The notes: generated by a model from the letters alone, not told the origin. Positions 1 through 8,097 are shown, counted from the first letter of the stretch. The stretch is 20,936 nucleotides of DNA from Limimaricola sp041580155 (GCA_041580155.1 JBFGEI010000018.1:1-20936), one strand, 5' to 3'. A program made the numbers and translations.

Positions 1-333
1 GGCGGCAGCTTCGGGGTGCCGATCATGGCGCTCTACGACGTGGCGATCCACCGCGCCGTCGCCACCGCGGCCGGCTTCGGCGTGCTGATCGCGGTGCCGT
101 CGGTGGCCGCGTTCCTGACCGTCGACCTGCCGCAGGGGGCGGCGCCGCCCTACACGCTGGGCGCGGTCAACGGCCCGGCCTTCGCGCTGGTCATCGCGAT
201 GACGCTGCTGACCGCGCCGATCGGCGCGGCGCTGGCGCATCGCACCGACGCGGCGCGGCTGAAGCGGATCTTCGGGCTGTTCCTGATCGTGGTCGCGCTG
301 AACATGCTGCGCAAGGCGTTGTTTCAGTCCTGA
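1..333 (+). CDS. Sulfite exporter TauE/SafE family permease (3' end only)
   Basis: The reading frame is open from the first base of the window, giving the last 110 residues of a multi-pass membrane protein; the 5' end is outside. It begins GGSFGVPIMALYDVAIHRAV, the conserved second-half motif of TauE/SafE (TSUP) permeases, where a glycine-rich turn is followed by a helix containing 'HRAVATAAGF'. Three hydrophobic stretches follow (about residues 20-40, 55-75 and 88-106 of the fragment), ending in a short hydrophilic tail. The family exports sulfite, sulfoacetate or other small anions across the inner membrane; the substrate here cannot be read from the fragment. The stop lies 10 nt inside the convergent DUF1289 gene. 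An internal GTG and ATG near the left edge are not true starts because the homologous frame continues upstream. Confidence 0.85.
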   Translation, partial: GGSFGVPIMALYDVAIHRAVATAAGFGVLIAVPSVAAFLTVDLPQGAAPPYTLGAVNGPAFALVIAMTLLTAPIGAALAHRTDAARLKRIFGLFLIVVALNMLRKALFQS

Positions 334-557
334 CCGAGCCCGCCCCGGCGGCCGCCGCGACGCCCCGAGGGCGCCGCCTTGCGCGATGGCAACTCGGCCA
401 TCACCGCGCGCCGCGCCTCGGGGGTCATCCGGCCCCAGGCGGTGATTTCGTCGATCGAGCGGGCGCAGCCGAGGCACAGCCGGGTTTCGGGATGGATCGT
501 GCAGAGCTTGACGCAGGGGCTCTCGATCTCGTCGCGCTGCCAGGGGGTATCGGTCAT
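324..557 (-). CDS. DUF1289 domain protein (small cysteine-rich, YdhL-like)
   Basis: A 77-residue protein. The core (residues 13-41) holds the family pattern SPCVKLCTIHPETRLCLGC, with four cysteines at 15, 19, 28 and 31, spaced as expected for metal or Fe-S binding, followed by SIDEITAW. The C-terminal third is basic and low complexity (Arg/Gly-rich) and is probably disordered. The biochemical role of DUF1289 proteins is not established. The ATG overlaps the stop of ruvX by 4 nt, so it is the last gene of a translationally coupled ccmI-ruvX-DUF1289 operon. Its 3' end overlaps the convergent TauE/SafE gene by 10 nt. Family assignment is confident; function is unknown. Confidence 0.85.
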   Translation of the reverse strand: MTDTPWQRDEIESPCVKLCTIHPETRLCLGCARSIDEITAWGRMTPEARRAVMAELPSRKAAPSGRRGGRRGGLGQD

Positions 558-1027
558 GACCGCCCCATGAAGGCCAGCCGGTCGAGCATGCCCTGCAGGA
601 TGTAGCCCGCGGCGACGTGGTCGATCACCTCGGCCCGGCGCTTGCGCGAGGTGTCGGCCTCGAGCAGGGCGCGCTCGGCGGCAACGGTCGACAGCCGTTC
701 GTCCCAGTAGCCGATCGGGATCTCGGTCAGCCGCGACAGGTTGCGGGCGAAGGCGCGGGTCGACTGCGCCCTCGGCCCCTCGGACCCGTCCATGTTGCGC
801 GGCAGCCCGAGCACCAGCCCGGTCAGCGCCCGCGCCTCGATGATCTGCAACAGCCGCGCCGCGTCGACGGTGAATTTGCTGCGCTTGACGGTCTCGAGCG
901 GGCTCGAGACGCTGCGCAGCCCGTCCGACACCGCGACGCCGATGGTCTTGGTGCCAAGATCCAGCCCGGCCAGCGCGCCGACCCGCGGCAGCGCGGCGGA
1001 AAACTCTTCTGCGGTCTCGTGGATCAT
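554..1027 (-). CDS. ruvX: Putative pre-16S rRNA nuclease / Holliday junction resolvase homologue (YqgF/RuvX)
   Basis: A 157-residue protein of usual YqgF length with an RNase H-like fold. Visible motifs are the first-strand acidic site GLDLGTKTIGVAVSD (Asp23 predicted catalytic), the middle motif LVLGLPRNMDGSEG (residues 71-84), WDERLST (residues 108-114, Glu110) and the C-terminal IDHVAAGYIL (Asp136). In E. coli the family member is required for 5' end maturation of 16S rRNA; a Holliday junction resolvase activity was proposed from fold similarity. The start codon overlaps the stop of ccmI (ATGA) and a GGAG ribosome-binding site sits about 7 nt upstream. The last 4 nt overlap the DUF1289 start. 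Confidence 0.93.
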   Translation of the reverse strand: MIHETAEEFSAALPRVGALAGLDLGTKTIGVAVSDGLRSVSSPLETVKRSKFTVDAARLLQIIEARALTGLVLGLPRNMDGSEGPRAQSTRAFARNLSRLTEIPIGYWDERLSTVAAERALLEADTSRKRRAEVIDHVAAGYILQGMLDRLAFMGRS

Positions 1028-2238
1028 TCCGTCACTCCTGCCTGTGCGGCGGCGGCTCGGATCGCGTCGAGCCCGGGTTGTCCGGCGAAGACCTGCTGCG
1101 CCTCGGTCCAGATCGCCGCGGCGCGGTCGGTGTCGCCCAGCACCCCGAGCGCGCCGATCAGCCGGGCCCAGTCCTCAGGCGTGCCGCCGCTGCTTCCCAG
1201 CCGCTCTGCCAGGCCTTCGACCATGCCGCGGATCATCGCTTCGCGGTCCCCAGGCGCCATGTCCTGCGCCGCGGCGATGTCGTCGGCGCTGGGGCCGCGC
1301 GCCGAAGCGGTCTCGGGCAACAGTTGGTAGTCGACGCCGGCCATCGCCGCGGCGCGTTCGATCTGGCCGCGCGCGAGCCGGGTGTGCGGCAGCGTCGGAT
1401 CGCCGCGCTCGACCACCCGGCGCCATAGTTGAAACGCAAGGTCCGGGCGGTCGGTCTGGGCATAGAGCAGCCCGAAATAATACTGCGCCCCGACGTTCTC
1501 GGGGTCGGCATCGCGCACCGCGCGCAGCTCGGCCTCGGCCTCGGGTGACACGATGCCGCCGGCGGCGGCGATCATCCGGTCGGCCAGCGCCAGCCGGTCG
1601 CCGGGGCCGGCGGCCGGGCCTTTCAGCTCGATCACCCGGCGCTGCGCCTTGGCGGCGTCGGAATAATTGCCCAACGCCGCCTCGTGGCGCGACAGCAGCT
1701 GCCAGCCGGTCAGATCGTCGGGCCGGCTCGGCACCACCTCGCGCAGCTCTTCGACCATCTTCAGGTAGTCGGCCGGCACGTCGGGCGCCGGCAGCGCTTC
1801 GGCCATCGCCTCGGCCGAGGCCTGGTTCGGGCGCGAATCGAACAGCGCCTGCGCGTCGTTGATCCGCGAATCCAGCGGCAGATCGCCAAGCCCGGGCGCG
1901 CCAAGCGTCCAGTACAGCCCAAGCGCGCCGCCGATCGCGGTCAGCGCGGCAAAGCCGGCGGCGATCCAGCTGGCCAGCCGCGGTGCGGTCGACGTGGTGT
2001 CGGCATGGGCACTGCGGTCGGCCGCGATCAACCGTCTGGCGATCTCGGCGCGGGCGCGCTCGGCCTCGGCCGGCGCCATCAGCCCGCGCGCGGCGTCGCG
2101 CTCGATCTCGGCCAGCTGGCCGCGGTAGAACAGCGTGTCGGGGTCTTCGGCTGCCGCCTCGGGCGGTTGCCGCAACGGCGCGATCAGCGCCAGCGTCACC
2201 AGGGCCGACAACGCCAGCGCGATGATCCAGAACAACAT
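1024..2238 (-). CDS. ccmI: c-type cytochrome biogenesis protein CcmI
   Basis: A 404-residue bitopic protein beginning MLFWIIALALSALVTLALIA, a first transmembrane helix (residues 1-21). A cytoplasmic loop with a leucine-zipper-like Ala/Arg/Glu helix (about 35-72) carries the family pattern 'LFYRGQLAEIERD..RGL', then comes a second helix (about 90-111), then a long periplasmic TPR-like domain (about 190-330). CcmI is the apocytochrome c chaperone that presents the CxxCH segment to the CcmFH haem lyase. The start was set at 2238 because an AAGGAGA ribosome-binding site lies just upstream and the frame beyond it encodes low-complexity Pro/Arg sequence unlike the family. It is the first gene of the minus-strand operon; no other ccm gene is present in the window. 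Confidence 0.9.
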   Translation of the reverse strand: MLFWIIALALSALVTLALIAPLRQPPEAAAEDPDTLFYRGQLAEIERDAARGLMAPAEAERARAEIARRLIAADRSAHADTTSTAPRLASWIAAGFAALTAIGGALGLYWTLGAPGLGDLPLDSRINDAQALFDSRPNQASAEAMAEALPAPDVPADYLKMVEELREVVPSRPDDLTGWQLLSRHEAALGNYSDAAKAQRRVIELKGPAAGPGDRLALADRMIAAAGGIVSPEAEAELRAVRDADPENVGAQYYFGLLYAQTDRPDLAFQLWRRVVERGDPTLPHTRLARGQIERAAAMAGVDYQLLPETASARGPSADDIAAAQDMAPGDREAMIRGMVEGLAERLGSSGGTPEDWARLIGALGVLGDTDRAAAIWTEAQQVFAGQPGLDAIRAAAAQAGVTE

Positions 2239-2447
2239 GGGCGTCTCCTTCGGTGCCGCATGTCTACCCGCGCCGCCGCCCCGGCGAAAGGCCCCGGCGG
2301 GAGGCTGCGGCTTCACGAAGCGCGGCGGCTTCCGTTGCGGCAAGAAGGGCGGTGTCGCATTTGGAGCGCGCGATGCCGCAGCCAGTCGCCATCGCGCCGG
2401 GGTCGCGGTGCAGGAAGGGGCGGAACAGCTGCGCCCGGGAAATCGCC

Positions 2448-3695
2448 ATGAGACGCTATTCGGCCTTCGCCATCGCCCGCGAGGCGGCCCGTCATCACCT
2501 TGGCTGGGACCGCGCCTGGCGATCGCCCGCGCCGAAGGCCCGCTACGACGTGGTGGTGGTCGGGGCCGGCGGCCACGGGCTGGCCACCGCGTATTATCTT
2601 GGCAAGAACCACGGCATCACCAACGTCGCGGTGATCGAGAAGGGCTGGCTCGGCGGCGGCAATACTGGCCGCAACACCACGATCATCCGGTCGAACTACC
2701 TGCAGGACCCTTCCGCCGCGATCTACGAGAAATCCCGCAGCCTCTACGAGACGCTGAGCCAGGAGCTGAACTACAACGTCATGTTCAGCCCGCGCGGCGT
2801 GATGATGCTGGCGCAGACCGAGCACGAGGTGCGCGGCTACAAGCGCACCGCGCATGCCAACGCGCTGCAGGGCGTCACCACCGAATGGATCGACCCGGCG
2901 CGGGTCAAGGAGCTGTGCCCGATCATCGAGCTGAAGGGGCCGCGCTACCCGGTGCTCGGGGCGCTATGGCAGGCCCGCGGCGGCACCGCGCGGCACGACG
3001 CGGTGGCCTGGGGCTATGCCCGCGCCTGTTCCGAGATGGGCATGGACATCATCCAGCAATGCGAGGTCACCGGGGTCCGGTCGGAAAACGGCAAGGTGAC
3101 CGCGGTTCAGACCAGCAAGGGCGAGATCGGCTGCGGCAAGCTCGCGATGGTGGTCGCCGGCCATTCCGGCCGGCTGGCCGAGATGGCCGGGTTCCGGCTG
3201 CCGATCGAAAGCCTGGCGCTGCAGGCGCTGGTCTCCGAGCCGATCAAGCCCTGCATGGACGTGGTGGTGATGGCCAACACGGTGCACGGCTACATGTCGC
3301 AGTCCGACAAGGGCGAGATGGTGATCGGCGGCGGCACCGACGGCTACAACAACTACACCCAGCGCGGCTCTTTCCACCATGTCGAGGAAACCGTGCGGGC
3401 GCTGATCGAGACCTTCCCGATGCTGTCGCGGCTGCGGATGCTGCGGCAATGGGGCGGCATCGTCGACATGACCGGCGACCGGTCGCCGATCTTGTCGACC
3501 ACGCCGCTCGGCGGATGCTACGTCAATTGCGGTTGGGGCACCGGTGGTTTCAAGGCGATCCCCGGCTCGGGCTGGGCGATGGCGGAGCTTGTGGCGAAGG
3601 GCTCTGCCGGGCCGCTGACTGCCGCCTTCGGGCTTGAACGGTTCCGCGAAGGCCGGTTCATCGACGAAAGCGTTGCGGCCGGGGTGGCGCATTGA
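2448..3695 (+). CDS. soxB: Sarcosine oxidase, beta subunit
   Basis: A 415-residue FAD/FMN flavoprotein, close to the usual beta-subunit length. The N-terminus MRRYSAFAIAREAARHHLGW is characteristic. The dinucleotide-binding motif VVVVGAGGHGLATAYYLG is at residues 35-52, followed by the acidic strand end VIEKGWLGGGNTGRNTT. The ARHD segment contains His183, which probably corresponds to the histidine that covalently binds FMN in characterised heterotetrameric enzymes. Near the C-terminus, GWGTGGFKAIPGSG is the typical FAD-closing motif. The beta subunit oxidises the N-methyl group of sarcosine and hands the iminium to the alpha subunit. The frame is open to 2253, but the upstream extension is Arg/Pro-rich and not conserved-looking; ATG 2448 has GGGA 7 nt upstream. 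First gene of the sox operon. Confidence 0.93.
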   Translation: MRRYSAFAIAREAARHHLGWDRAWRSPAPKARYDVVVVGAGGHGLATAYYLGKNHGITNVAVIEKGWLGGGNTGRNTTIIRSNYLQDPSAAIYEKSRSLYETLSQELNYNVMFSPRGVMMLAQTEHEVRGYKRTAHANALQGVTTEWIDPARVKELCPIIELKGPRYPVLGALWQARGGTARHDAVAWGYARACSEMGMDIIQQCEVTGVRSENGKVTAVQTSKGEIGCGKLAMVVAGHSGRLAEMAGFRLPIESLALQALVSEPIKPCMDVVVMANTVHGYMSQSDKGEMVIGGGTDGYNNYTQRGSFHHVEETVRALIETFPMLSRLRMLRQWGGIVDMTGDRSPILSTTPLGGCYVNCGWGTGGFKAIPGSGWAMAELVAKGSAGPLTAAFGLERFREGRFIDESVAAGVAH

Positions 3696-3746
3696 TCGAA
3701 ATCTTCGCCATAGGCGGGAACCCCCGGATCGCGGGTGACGTTGCGC

Positions 3747-3758
3747 TGTCAAATGACA
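3747..3758. promoter_or_regulatory. Small dyad TGTCA-N2-TGACA upstream of the acidic membrane protein
   Basis: Five-base perfect arms flank a two-base AA centre, in the 82-nt gap between soxB and the next gene. It is short enough to be chance. It could be a regulator half-site pair or simply sequence around an internal promoter; no convincing -35/-10 pair accompanies it. Confidence 0.2.
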
Positions 3759-3777
3759 CTCTCATGGAGCTAGGGAT

Positions 3778-4104
3778 ATGTCCGACCGCAACAACAACCT
3801 GCCGCCGCAGAAAAGCAGCAGCAGCACCATCGCCCTCATCGTCGGCGGCCTCGTCGTCGCCGTCGTCGTGCTCTACTGGCTGTTCGCCGGCGGCAGCGAC
3901 GTCGACAGCGCCGGCGCCATCGGTGACGAGACCAACATCAACGTCGAGGCCGAGGGCACTGCCGAGGCCGTCGAAGAGACCGGCGACGCAATGGCCGTCG
4001 AAGTCGAAGATGCTGGTGACGCCGCTGCCGAAGGCGTCGAAGACGCCACCGACGCCATCGGCGCCGAAGGCGAAGCCGAGGCCGACGTCGAAGTGGTGCA
4101 GTAA
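3778..4104 (+). CDS. Small membrane-anchored acidic protein of unknown function inside the sox operon
   Basis: A 108-residue protein. Residues 1-17 are polar with a poly-Ser stretch, residues 18-37 form one clear transmembrane helix (IALIVGGLVVAVVVLYWLF), and residues 38-108 are an extremely acidic Ala/Glu/Asp/Val tail with no Lys or Arg. The positive-inside rule predicts a cytoplasmic N-terminus and a periplasmic acidic tail, though the charge bias is slight. A GGAG ribosome-binding site lies 8 nt before the ATG. The tail contains imperfect repeats around 'VEDAxDAxAEG', and at DNA level GTCGAAG recurs many times; glutamate is mostly GAA here whereas neighbouring genes prefer GAG. I do not recognise the family. 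It lies between soxB (82 nt) and soxD (141 nt), the only widely spaced gene in the operon. Confidence 0.75.
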   Translation: MSDRNNNLPPQKSSSSTIALIVGGLVVAVVVLYWLFAGGSDVDSAGAIGDETNINVEAEGTAEAVEETGDAMAVEVEDAGDAAAEGVEDATDAIGAEGEAEADVEVVQ

Positions 4105-4152
4105 CCGCAGCCGACCGACTCCGCCGTTCCGGGGTCACATTTCGAACCGCCT

Positions 4153-4178
4153 GGGCGGGCGCCTCGCGGCGTCCGCCC
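4153..4178 (+). promoter_or_regulatory. Strong GC hairpin between the acidic membrane protein and soxD
   Basis: GGGCGGGCGCC (4153-4163), loop TCGC, GGCGTCCGCCC (4168-4178): an 11-pair stem with a single G-U wobble. No T-tract follows, so it is not a classical intrinsic terminator. It could attenuate transcription, mark an mRNA processing point or protect the 3' end of the upstream message, changing the ratio of soxB to soxDAG. Confidence 0.5.
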
Positions 4179-4245
4179 TCGTCATCTCCGGGTCCCGGCA
4201 CCGCGCCGTGGCCCGGTTTTCGTATGTCCAGACCGAGTGGCCGCC

Positions 4246-4572
4246 ATGCTGATCCTGAAATGCCCCTATTGCGGCATCGCCGCCGACGAGACCGAACTGG
4301 CCCCCGGTGGCCAGGCGCATCTGAAGCGCGAAGGGCCGGAGGCGTCCGCCGAGGAGTTCGAAGCCTACCTGTTCCAGCGCGACAACCCGCGCGGCGTGCA
4401 TCTCGAGCGGTGGCGTCATGCGCATGGCTGCGGCAAGTGGTTCCTCGCGGCGCGCGCCACCGACACGCTGGAGGTGTTCGGCACCTACAAGGCGCAGAGC
4501 AAGGCGCCGCCACAGGAGATCCTCGACCGGATCCGCGACCGTCGTCCCGACTGGAAAGGGCTTGAGGCATGA
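4246..4572 (+). CDS. soxD: Sarcosine oxidase, delta subunit
   Basis: A 108-residue protein opening MLILKCPYCG, the standard delta-subunit N-terminus. Probable zinc ligands are Cys6, Cys9, His58 and Cys62 (the RHAHGCGKWF segment keeps the His-x3-Cys spacing of the family). The central PGGQAHLKREGP and the FQRDNPRGVHLERW block are also family-typical. The subunit is a small zinc-binding structural component of the heterotetramer. The start was set at ATG 4246 rather than GTG 4237 because the family begins MLIL; the ribosome-binding site is weak (GAG 8 nt upstream). The stop overlaps the soxA start by 4 nt (ATGA), suggesting coupled translation. Confidence 0.92.
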   Translation: MLILKCPYCGIAADETELAPGGQAHLKREGPEASAEEFEAYLFQRDNPRGVHLERWRHAHGCGKWFLAARATDTLEVFGTYKAQSKAPPQEILDRIRDRRPDWKGLEA

Positions 4573-7500
4573 GCGCACGTCTTGCGACCGGCGGCCGTCT
4601 GATCGACCGCAAACGCCGGTTCGGCTTTCGTTTCGACGGCCGCCGCTATACCGGCCATCCCGGCGACACCCTGGCCTCGGCGCTGCTGGCCAACGGCCAG
4701 ATGGTGCAGGGCCGGTCGTTCAAGTATCACCGGCCGCGCGGCCTGGTGGGTTCTGGCCCGGAAGAGCCGAACGCGCTGATGGGGATCGGCACCGGCGCCC
4801 GGTTCGAACCGAACCAGCGCGCCACCGTGGCCGAGCTGCACGAGGATCTGGTCGCGGTGTCGCAGAACCGCTGGCCGTCGCTGGCCTTCGACGTCGGCGC
4901 GGTGAACGCGCGGCTGTCGAAGGTTTTCCCGGCCGGTTTCTATTACAAGACCTTCCTGTGGCCGCGCGCCTTCTGGAAGCACGTCTACGAGCCGATCATC
5001 CGGCATTCGGCCGGGCTTGGCCGGCCGCCGAAGGAGCGCGACGCCGACACCTACGAGCATTTCTACGCGCATGTCGACGTGCTGATCGTCGGCGGCGGCA
5101 TCGCCGGATTGTCGGCGGCGCTCGAGGCGGGGCGCTCGGGTGCCCGGGTGCTGCTGATCGAGCAGACCGCACATTGGGGCGGCCGCGCCATGGTCGATGG
5201 CCCCGAGATCGGTGGCGGATCGGCCGAGGATTGGGTGAAGTCCGCGCTGCAAGAGCTTGGCGCGATGGGGAATGTCACTTTGCGCAACCGCTGCTCGGGG
5301 GCCGGGGTCTACGATCACGGCTACGCGCTGGCGCAAGAGAAGATGACCGACCACGACCCCGCGGCCGGCGGGCCGCGGCACCGTCTGTGGCGGATCCGGG
5401 CGAAACGCATCGTCACCGCCACCGGCGCCATCGAGCGGCCGCTGAGCTTTGCCGCCAACGATCTGCCCGGCGTGATGCTGGCCTCGGCGCTGCGCGATTA
5501 CGTGGTGAACTGGGGCGTCAGCGCCGGCGATCGCACGGTGATCGTGACCAACAACGACGACGCCTACCGCACCGCGCTGGCATTGGCCGACGCCGGGCTG
5601 GTGGTGCCGGTGGTGCTCGATGCGCGGCCGAAGGCCGACGGCGCGCTGCCGCAGGCGGTGCGGGCGCGCGGCATCCGGGTCGAGACCGGCCGCGGCATCG
5701 CCCATGTCGCCGGCAAGTCCGGCGTCACCGGCGTGGCGATCTGCGCCCAGTCCGGCGAGGGCGCGGTGCTCGAGGAGATCGGCTGCGACGCGGTGGCGAT
5801 GTCGGGCGGCTGGTCGCCGGTGGTGCACCTGTGGTCGCATTGCGGCGGCAAGCTGTGGTGGGACGATGCCCGTGCCATGTTCCGGCCTGACCACGACCGG
5901 CCGCCGACCGGCGACGACGGCGCCGGCTTCGTGCGGCCTGCCGGGATCTCGGACGGCATGATCTCCACGCTGGAGGTCATTGAAAATGCCATGAAAGCGG
6001 GCAGGGCGGCGGCGCGGGACTGTGGCTTCGACAGCACCGAAGCGGCGCTGCCGGAAGTGCAGGAACCGGCGGAAGCGCCGCTGCTGCCGGTCTGGCTGAT
6101 GCCGCAGGGCGCCGGCATCGAGCTGCGTGAAAAGATGTGGCTCGATTACCAGAACGACGTGAAGGTGTCGGATGTGCAGCTTGCCGCCCGCGAGGGCTAC
6201 GAGAGCGTCGAGCACGCCAAGCGCTACACCACGCTCGGCATGGCCACCGACCAGGGCAAGCTGAGCAACATCAACGGCCTCGCGGTGCTCTCGGCGCAGC
6301 TTGGATCGCCGATCCCGCAGGTCGGCACCACGACCTTCCGGCCGCCCTGGACGCCGATCTCGATGGGCGCGATCGCCGGGGCCGCGCGCGACGGGCTGTT
6401 CCAGCCGGTGCGCCGCACCCCGATGCAGGGCTGGCACGACAGCCACGGCGCCGCCTACGAACCCGTCGGCCACTGGCGCCGCCCCTACAGCTACCCGCGC
6501 GGCGACGAGACCCGTCACGCCGCGGCGGCGCGCGAGGTCAAGAACGCCAGGCAACACCTTGGAATGCTTGACGCGTCAACGCTGGGCAAGATCGTGGTCA
6601 AGGGGCCCGACGCGGGTCGCTTCCTCGACATGATCTACACCAACGTGATGAGCACGCTGAAGGTCGGGCGCTGCCGCTACGGGCTGATCTGCTCGGAGAA
6701 CGGCTTTCTGACCGACGACGGCGTGGTGGCGCGGATCGATGACGACACCTGGCTGTGCCACACCACCACCGGCGGCGCCGACCGGATCCACGCCCACATG
6801 GAGGACTGGCTGCAGACCGAGTGGTGGGACTGGAAGGTCTACACCGCCAACCTGACCGAGCATTACGCGCAGATCGCCGTGGTCGGACCGCAGGCGCGGG
6901 CGCTGCTGCAGCGGCTTGGCGGACTCGACCTGTCGGCTGAGGCGTTGCCGTTCATGGGCTGGGCGGAAGGCCGGCTTGGCGATTACCACGCCCGGGTGTT
7001 CCGGATCTCGTTCTCGGGCGAACTCAGCTTCGAGGTCGCGGTGCAGGCCGATCAGGGGCTGGCGCTGTGGCGCGAGCTGCTCGACAAGGGCGCCGATCTG
7101 GGGGTGATGCCCTACGGCACCGAGGCGATGCACATCCTGCGCGCCGAAAAGGGCTTCATCATGATCGGCGACGAGACCGACGGCACGGTGATCCCGCAGG
7201 ACCTGGGGCTGGACTGGGCGATCTCGAAGAAGAAGCCGGACTACATCGGCAAGCGCGCCCAGGCGCGCAGCCACATGGCCGACCCCGAGCGCTGGAAGCT
7301 GGTCGGGCTCGAGACGTCGGACCGGTCGGTGCTGGACGAAGGCGCTTATGTCATCGCCGACGGCGCCAACGCCAACGGCCAGTGCAACACCCAAGGCCGG
7401 GTGACCTCGACCTACCATTCGCCGACCTTCGATCGCGGCATCGCGATGGCCTTGCTGCACCGCGGCCCGGACCGGATCGGCGAAGAGGTCGAGGTCAGCC

Positions 7501-7580
7501 GGATCGGCGGTGGCACGGTGACGGCACGGGTCGTCGATCCGGTGCTCTACGACAAGATGGGAGAGCGGATGAATGGCTGA
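4569..7580 (+). CDS. soxA: Sarcosine oxidase, alpha subunit
   Basis: A 1003-residue protein of full family length. Residues about 10-100 form a 2Fe-2S-ferredoxin-like domain with no cysteines, as expected for this subunit, which has the fold but no cluster. Residues about 168-600 form an NAD-binding/pyridine-nucleotide-disulphide-reductase-like region with VLIVGGGIAGLSAAL at 171-185 and a second Rossmann segment near 'DRTVIVTNNDDAYRTALALADAG'. Residues about 620-1000 are GcvT-like aminomethyltransferase domains that bind tetrahydrofolate (for example DETDGTVIPQDLGLDWAISKKKPDYIGKR-type motifs near 875-900). The subunit transfers the one-carbon unit to THF giving 5,10-methylene-THF and holds NAD+. 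It overlaps soxD by 4 nt and soxG by 8 nt. Confidence 0.95.
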   Translation: MSARLATGGRLIDRKRRFGFRFDGRRYTGHPGDTLASALLANGQMVQGRSFKYHRPRGLVGSGPEEPNALMGIGTGARFEPNQRATVAELHEDLVAVSQNRWPSLAFDVGAVNARLSKVFPAGFYYKTFLWPRAFWKHVYEPIIRHSAGLGRPPKERDADTYEHFYAHVDVLIVGGGIAGLSAALEAGRSGARVLLIEQTAHWGGRAMVDGPEIGGGSAEDWVKSALQELGAMGNVTLRNRCSGAGVYDHGYALAQEKMTDHDPAAGGPRHRLWRIRAKRIVTATGAIERPLSFAANDLPGVMLASALRDYVVNWGVSAGDRTVIVTNNDDAYRTALALADAGLVVPVVLDARPKADGALPQAVRARGIRVETGRGIAHVAGKSGVTGVAICAQSGEGAVLEEIGCDAVAMSGGWSPVVHLWSHCGGKLWWDDARAMFRPDHDRPPTGDDGAGFVRPAGISDGMISTLEVIENAMKAGRAAARDCGFDSTEAALPEVQEPAEAPLLPVWLMPQGAGIELREKMWLDYQNDVKVSDVQLAAREGYESVEHAKRYTTLGMATDQGKLSNINGLAVLSAQLGSPIPQVGTTTFRPPWTPISMGAIAGAARDGLFQPVRRTPMQGWHDSHGAAYEPVGHWRRPYSYPRGDETRHAAAAREVKNARQHLGMLDASTLGKIVVKGPDAGRFLDMIYTNVMSTLKVGRCRYGLICSENGFLTDDGVVARIDDDTWLCHTTTGGADRIHAHMEDWLQTEWWDWKVYTANLTEHYAQIAVVGPQARALLQRLGGLDLSAEALPFMGWAEGRLGDYHARVFRISFSGELSFEVAVQADQGLALWRELLDKGADLGVMPYGTEAMHILRAEKGFIMIGDETDGTVIPQDLGLDWAISKKKPDYIGKRAQARSHMADPERWKLVGLETSDRSVLDEGAYVIADGANANGQCNTQGRVTSTYHSPTFDRGIAMALLHRGPDRIGEEVEVSRIGGGTVTARVVDPVLYDKMGERMNG

Positions 7581-8097
7581 GCTGAAGATCACCCAGGCCG
7601 GGCCGACCGGCATGATCACCCTGCGCGGCGACCTGTCGGACCAGGGGCTGCAGGAGCTGTGCACCGGGCTGACCGGCACCGGCTTTCCCGACAGGCTCGG
7701 CGCCGAGACCGGCGATGACACCGGGCTGTTCTGGATGTCGCCCGACGAGCTGCTGCTGCTGCTGCCGCAGGACCGGGTCGCCGAGGCGCTGCGCCGGATC
7801 GCCGAGGCGCTGGAGGGCCAGCACCACCTGGCCGCCGACGTGTCAGGGGCGCGGGCGCTGTTCACGGTCGAAGGCGCCTGGGTGCGCGAGCTCTTGGCCA
7901 AGCTGACCCCGGCCGACCTGCATCCGGCGAGCCTCGGGACCGGCCAGATCCGGCGCAGCCATCTTGGCCAGGTCGCCGCCGCCTTCTGGCTGCCGCGCGA
8001 GGGCGTCGCCCGGATCATCTGCTTCAGGTCGGTCGCGGACTACATGCGCGAGCTGCTCGAGGTATCGTCGCGCGCCGGGCCGGTCGGTCACTTCTGA
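7573..8097 (+). CDS. soxG: Sarcosine oxidase, gamma subunit
   Basis: A 174-residue protein with a folate-binding (GcvT/YgfZ-like) fold typical of the gamma subunit: 'GMITLRGDL' strand, 'WMSPDELLLLLP', 'DVSGARALFTVEGAWVRELLAKLTPADLHP', then the C-terminal 'QVAAAFWLPREGVARIICFRSVADYMRELL'. It is slightly shorter than many family members (around 200 residues) but all blocks are present. It packs against the alpha subunit in the heterotetramer. The start overlaps soxA by 8 nt, completing the soxB-x-soxD-soxA-soxG order. No folate genes (glyA, purU, folD) follow in this window, unlike some sox operons. Confidence 0.9.
   Translation: MAELKITQAGPTGMITLRGDLSDQGLQELCTGLTGTGFPDRLGAETGDDTGLFWMSPDELLLLLPQDRVAEALRRIAEALEGQHHLAADVSGARALFTVEGAWVRELLAKLTPADLHPASLGTGQIRRSHLGQVAAAFWLPREGVARIICFRSVADYMRELLEVSSRAGPVGHF

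Noticed and set aside
2253..2447. Upstream extension of soxB to 2253
   Set aside because: The extra 65 residues are Arg/Ala-rich and unlike the conserved beta-subunit N-terminus, which starts at 2448.
2239..2447. Clear promoters in the divergent ccmI/soxB gap
   Set aside because: Only weak -35/-10 resemblances and a small GAAGC-N6-GCTTC dyad (2317-2332) were seen; nothing convincing enough to annotate.
2135..3637. A 500-codon plus-strand frame overlapping ccmI start and soxB
   Set aside because: Out of frame with soxB, Arg/Gly/Pro-rich and without domain similarity; soxB occupies the same DNA.
3692..4252. A 186-codon frame overlapping the small acidic membrane protein
   Set aside because: Its Ser/Pro/Thr low-complexity run is the shifted reading of the GCC/GTC-rich acidic tail, and its start has no ribosome-binding site; the 3778 frame has one and a clean membrane helix.
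4590..4880. A 2Fe-2S cluster in the N-terminal domain of soxA
   Set aside because: The ferredoxin-like domain is there but has no cysteines in the first 160 residues, as is normal for sarcosine oxidase alpha subunits.
4485..6557. A 690-codon minus-strand open frame opposite soxA
   Set aside because: It spans soxD and soxA, with a translation rich in His/Arg/Pro/Gln and no domain; a shadow of the real genes.
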